Shown in pieces: positions 60,735 through 64,000 of a stretch of DNA of 64,000 bases. A program made the translations under genes and the position numbers. The stretch covers positions 118,648 to 182,647 of the forward strand of contig CAVTQA010000001.1 in assembly GCA_963736715.1 (NCBI GenBank), in the 5' to 3' direction. This stretch comes from AP-15 sp963736715 (GTDB lineage: Bacteria > Pseudomonadota > Alphaproteobacteria > ATCC43930 > CGMCC-115725). The stretch's first letter is position 1, and every line of letters begins with the position of its first letter. Under the pieces are notes generated by a model. The model did no database searches. It was not told the origin of the DNA and saw only the letters and a program-made list of their open reading frames with translations.

Positions 60735-61406
60735 TTAATTTATGCCGAACAGCACAGGGCATCTCACCCAAATAAGTAAAAATCGTTTCTCCCGGTTACG
60801 CGCCGGAGCATTCAAATTATCTAATACCCGTATCATCAAATTAGCAGTAAACGAGTTATAGCAGAAAGCAATTTTGTCTCCGATTTCGGAAAAATCGAAT
60901 TCTCCTGCATCGCAATTTATCGAAGTCACGCTCGTGTAAGTCGCACCCGCACCGACAAACTTTTGAATATTTGTCAGGGCAATATCGTGAAATGTCTTGG
61001 AAAATTCAACACCGACAACGGATTTGAAGGGGTACTGCGCGGCAATTAGCAGAACTCGACCTTTTCCCGATCCCAGATCGATAAAAGTGAAGCGTTGCCG
61101 ATCGACCTTGAGCCGACGAATTATCCTGTGGAGGACCGCGACGGGCGTACCCTGGTAGCGGTTTGCGAACTTTGCGCCGGGCGCTGTCGTTTCCAAATCG
61201 GCAAGCGCGACCGGCATTTGTGTGTCGATCTGGTATTTTGAATCAAACCGCTCGTGTTGCAGTCTCAGACGCCGAGTTTGCCATTCGAGCACCGGCCTGG
61301 GCAGGTTTTTGCCGACGAGCATGAGGGCGCTTCGCAGCCCATCCTTTCGGCAACGCTTGAGAAGGTAAGCGATGCGCTGGTTGATCAACGGCATGAGTTT
61401 GACCAA
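60735..61406 (-). CDS. Class I SAM-dependent methyltransferase 1
   Basis: 223 residues. Motif I is FIDLGSGKGRVLLIAAQYPF, followed by the acidic VVGVEFSKTFHDIALTNIQK, and DAGEFDFSEIGDKIAFCYNS in the motif IV region. The N-terminal 60 residues (basic, QTRRLRLQHERFDSKYQIDT) are shared in style with methyltransferase 2 at 62961, and both have the FANRYQGTP / FTGYQAVP segment before motif I. Substrate unknown; the neighbouring acyltransferase suggests a surface polysaccharide or glycolipid. Codon use and AT content are higher than in flanking housekeeping genes. Confidence 0.8.
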   Translation of the reverse strand: MVKLMPLINQRIAYLLKRCRKDGLRSALMLVGKNLPRPVLEWQTRRLRLQHERFDSKYQIDTQMPVALADLETTAPGAKFANRYQGTPVAVLHRIIRRLKVDRQRFTFIDLGSGKGRVLLIAAQYPFKSVVGVEFSKTFHDIALTNIQKFVGAGATYTSVTSINCDAGEFDFSEIGDKIAFCYNSFTANLMIRVLDNLNAPARNREKRFLLIWVRCPVLFGIN

Positions 61407-61439
61407 AAATTCTGCAGAGCGTTGTGGAATGCGGTCTGG

Positions 61440-62504
61440 TCATGCTCCTTTCTGTGGGCCGCGGCCGTGGGGCCTGTGCAGCATCCGGCGCACGGACCGG
61501 GCAACGACAGCTAGTTGGTCAGGCACAAAGGGGTGCGCACGCTGAACCTGGTCTGCGATCCAATCGCTGATCGCGTAGCGGCGAAACATCGATAAGTCGA
61601 GGCGACAACGAGTGGTCGTTACAAGCTCCCCTCCGAACTTTCGTAAGAAAAGATGGGCGCCGCCGAGGCTGTATTTGGTCATCCCTTGGGCGCATCCCCA
61701 TTCGATCGCTCGCCAATGCAGCAAGTCGTTGGGCCGCAAGCGAAGGCCACTTTCCAAGGAACTGTTGGCCGCGTACTCCATTACGCCACCCGGAAAAAAA
61801 CGGATAACAATACCGGCTATGATTTCGTTCCTATGACGTGCCAACAAGAGCAATCTGTTTTCGGTCAATTTAAAATTTTCCTGAAATTCTTCTTTTGCTT
61901 GAATTGGCAAATTCTTGCGGAAGGACCACTCGACACAGATTTTATAGAAAGCCGAAATCTCGTCGTCACTTTTCGCGGGTGCAACCGACAGGCCGTATTT
62001 GATCGCCTTTTTTATATTGGTCCGCTTATTGGCCGAGAATTTTCGGAAGAGCGCATCCGGCCCGCGCAACAGATCAAGCATCACGACGCCCTCGTATCGT
62101 CTTTGCCGGAAGCGCGCCTCGACTAGGGCCTCGATATCGGACCACACGAACAGATCCACCAACCTCGCTGACGCCGCCTCAACGATAAGGCCCGCGACCA
62201 AATTTGCCATAGAGGTGGAACGATCGGCGTGCCGCGAGAATGCAATTTGCGGGCGGACAGACAGACCCGATTGTACGCGATCACCTTGATGGATCCCGGT
62301 CAACACACCGGTAACCTGTTCACCGGCAAGACTTAGAATTGCGAAGGGTTTGCTTCGGCGCAGAAATGGCTCCGAAAAATATTCGGGAGCGGTGTAATGC
62401 GTCGGAAAATCCGACTGGACCAAACAGGCGCGCCACCTGTCTTCTAATATACCACCCGGCTGATGGTGTAGGATATGATACACAGAAGTGGTCTGATGCA
62501 GCAT
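61440..62504 (-). CDS. FemAB/GNAT-like acyltransferase
   Basis: About 354 residues from an ATG at 62504; a start at 62684 is possible. The C-terminal GNAT-like domain (BioF2-like) includes LFRKFSANKRTNIKKAIKYG, EISAFYKICVEWSFRKNLPI, NRLLLLARHRNEIIAGIVIR, LLHWRAIEWGCAQGMTKYSL and GGAHLFLRKFGGELV. The N-terminal half repeats the fold, as in FemAB. These enzymes transfer aminoacyl or acyl groups to polysaccharides and peptidoglycan-like acceptors. It lies 33 bases before methyltransferase 1 on the same strand, so the two probably form an operon. Confidence 0.8.
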   Translation of the reverse strand: MLHQTTSVYHILHHQPGGILEDRWRACLVQSDFPTHYTAPEYFSEPFLRRSKPFAILSLAGEQVTGVLTGIHQGDRVQSGLSVRPQIAFSRHADRSTSMANLVAGLIVEAASARLVDLFVWSDIEALVEARFRQRRYEGVVMLDLLRGPDALFRKFSANKRTNIKKAIKYGLSVAPAKSDDEISAFYKICVEWSFRKNLPIQAKEEFQENFKLTENRLLLLARHRNEIIAGIVIRFFPGGVMEYAANSSLESGLRLRPNDLLHWRAIEWGCAQGMTKYSLGGAHLFLRKFGGELVTTTRCRLDLSMFRRYAISDWIADQVQRAHPFVPDQLAVVARSVRRMLHRPHGRGPQKGA

Positions 62505-62960
62505 ACCCTCATCACTCCATTGCACACTAGCTAAACCCGGGCAGAGCGGCGGCCGGATGCGCGGACTTCGGAGGATGCCTTGCCCAATAACATAGCGGAT
62601 TTTTGTGGTTATGCGCAAGATGCTCCTGTATCCCGCCGCGAAGACGGTGGAAATATCAGACGCGGGCAAGCCATGTCTGAGCACGGTCTTGATTGGTCAA
62701 GTTTCCGCAAGATGCAATCAAACGGCGCAAGATCCACCACAATATCGCGCATTCTCAGGAAACTTCAAGGCTTGCTTGACAGCCCCCGTTGAACATGGGA
62801 TATGAGTTTGAGTGTCGCCGGTATTTATGCCGAGTGATACAGTACCTTGTGTCGAGCGTTGCGAGCAGCCTTTTGCGCGCAGAGGTCTCCCGACGATTAT
62901 CATACCGTAGCATAAAAAAAACCGATATCCTGGCCAAAATCGAATAAGATCGAGTGCGAA

Positions 62961-63707
62961 ATGAACGAGTTGACTCTTTTCATTCGCCGGATCTCTCGCC
63001 ACGGCATGCGCGGCACCATGAAATTAATCCCGGTGAACATCCGGTGGGCTTGCGGCCAGCTGAAACCGTCCAATATCGCGGAACGCCGTCGCGAGCGCGC
63101 GTTGGACCGAGAGCTTGGCATTGAAACCGCGGGCGATCTGACGAGCGGTCAACTCGAAGCCGAATGGAGTGATTCGAAGTCATTCACCGGATACCAAGCG
63201 GTGCCCCGAGAAATATTCGACGAAATGATTGCTTCTCTCCCGATAGACCTCGCATCTTTCTGTTTTATCGATATCGGGTCAGGAAAAGGTCGGGCGCTGG
63301 TCCTTGCGGCAGGGCATGGGTTTCGCTTGGTCATTGGGGTCGAATTGTCGCCAAACCTTCATCAGATTGCCGAGAGAAATTTTGCACGGATTGGCGGCTC
63401 ACTGGGTGCAAGCATTCGCAGTTTGAATTTGGATGCCCGGGATTTCGTATTCCCCGGGACCCCTAGCGTCGTTTACCTGTTTAATCCATTCGAGGATGAA
63501 GCGATCACGCGCCAGGTTGTTGGAAATATCGAGCGTGCGCATCGTGCCTCGGGCAGCCCGGCGTTTCTGCTATACCATTGGCCTGTGCACGAGGCTGTTC
63601 TTAGGGAGCAGGGAACCTGGCAGGAATTCAGCAAAGGCCATTACCGCAGGGATTGGGGCTTCCAGTGGAAGGCGTTCGCGTTCACGCCTGCGCGATGCGG
63701 TCTGTAA
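62961..63707 (+). CDS. Class I SAM-dependent methyltransferase 2
   Basis: 248 residues. FTGYQAVPREIFDEMIASLP leads to motif I, FCFIDIGSGKGRALVLAAGH, then LVIGVELSPNLHQIAERNFA and LDARDFVFPGTPSVVYLFNP, which contains the Asn-Pro-containing motif IV. It resembles methyltransferase 1 over 130 residues and is divergent from the acyltransferase. Its stop TAA overlaps the ATG of the next gene, so that gene is coupled. The substrate is unknown. Confidence 0.82.
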   Translation: MNELTLFIRRISRHGMRGTMKLIPVNIRWACGQLKPSNIAERRRERALDRELGIETAGDLTSGQLEAEWSDSKSFTGYQAVPREIFDEMIASLPIDLASFCFIDIGSGKGRALVLAAGHGFRLVIGVELSPNLHQIAERNFARIGGSLGASIRSLNLDARDFVFPGTPSVVYLFNPFEDEAITRQVVGNIERAHRASGSPAFLLYHWPVHEAVLREQGTWQEFSKGHYRRDWGFQWKAFAFTPARCGL

Positions 63708-64000
63708 TGCAGCGCCCGGTAGATCCGGTCTGGGTGATGCGCAGCGAAACTTTGGAAATTGGGTTCGGGCCGTTCAAGCTCGGCGCTTTCACGTTTCGGG
63801 GGCTCTCGCTCCTTTCCAATCCGTTTGTCATCGACCCAAAGCTCGAAGTTCCATTTAATCGTGCGGTAGGAATGGGCTGCGAGGGCGTGGTCAAGTACGC
63901 GACGCCGATCGGCGGCCGATTTGCGGCGATCCGCATCGACCGTGCGGCGCTCCGCTATGCCACGCGCTATGGCGTGAGGTATGTGGTCGATTTTAACGGT
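63707..64000 (+). CDS. Unknown protein, N-terminal part (runs off right edge)
   Basis: An ATG at 63707 overlaps the methyltransferase 2 stop (TAATG) and opens a frame that stays open to the end, 98 codons: MQRPVDPVWVMRSETLEIGF, GPFKLGAFTFRGLSLLSNPF, VIDPKLEVPFNRAVGMGCEG and RYATRYGVRYVVDFNG. Codon use is even and it is coupled to the previous gene, so it is real. It may be another acyltransferase of the island, but the visible part does not prove a family. Confidence 0.65.
   Translation, partial: MQRPVDPVWVMRSETLEIGFGPFKLGAFTFRGLSLLSNPFVIDPKLEVPFNRAVGMGCEGVVKYATPIGGRFAAIRIDRAALRYATRYGVRYVVDFNG

Overview
The window is GC-rich, densely packed chromosomal DNA from an alphaproteobacterium, most likely a soil or rhizosphere member of the Hyphomicrobiales or a nearby order. 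I infer this from gene content and order: a minus-strand lipid A/Kdo block (msbA, DUF374 acyltransferase, waaA, lpxK, lpxL), divergent purD/xseA, lipA followed by a RatA/COQ10 protein, FixJ-type regulators, an HpnP-type radical SAM protein, and the DUF3489-DUF2924-serine recombinase module common in Rhizobiales-like genomes. No rRNA, complete tRNA, CRISPR array, plasmid or intact prophage feature was found.

Layout. 0-10 kb is catabolic and uptake: an acyl-CoA dehydrogenase start, a branched-chain-type binding protein, a complete polar amino acid ABC transporter, a zinc alcohol dehydrogenase, an amidohydrolase, an EthD-like protein, cupins and a glutathione S-transferase. 10-20 kb holds an HpnP-type radical SAM protein, glycerate kinase, a two-gene chromate transporter, a cNMP-gated MscS channel, a decayed HlyD gene, a lipoprotein, and a fatty-acid-hydroxylase/GT2 pair. 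20-32 kb is housekeeping: purD, xseA, aquaporin and the lipid A block. 32-39 kb is regulatory: Zur, a winged-helix protein, a FixJ-like regulator, a 1413-residue multi-PAS histidine kinase and a receiver-only regulator. 39-44 kb is a rearranged zone with a duplicated winged-helix cassette, an MlaC-like protein and fragments of a response regulator, HsdM and a small HTH gene. 44-50.5 kb is an IclR-led minus-strand catabolic run with two Baeyer-Villiger-type monooxygenases and a luciferase-like oxidoreductase. 50.5-52.5 kb is a decayed recombinase element lying in a deacylase fragment. 52.5-56.4 kb is a FecR / CHASE2-cyclase / outer-membrane-protein operon. 57-60 kb has lipA, RatA/COQ10 and an HpnL-like membrane protein. 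60-64 kb is an AT-richer island with two related methyltransferases, a FemAB-like acyltransferase and an open reading frame running off the end.

A striking feature is the number of single-base frameshifts in genes expected to be functional or essential (cupin, chrA, purD, xseA, lpxK, DUF374, msbA). This looks more like residual assembly error than biology, and it should be settled before calling those genes dead. The multi-frame decay in HlyD, the recombinase element and the 43.5-44.1 kb fragments is probably genuine. The best candidates for less-described biology are the FecR/CHASE2-cyclase/OMP operon, the duplicated regulator/winged-helix cassette, the hydroxylase/glycosyltransferase pair and the methyltransferase/FemAB island.
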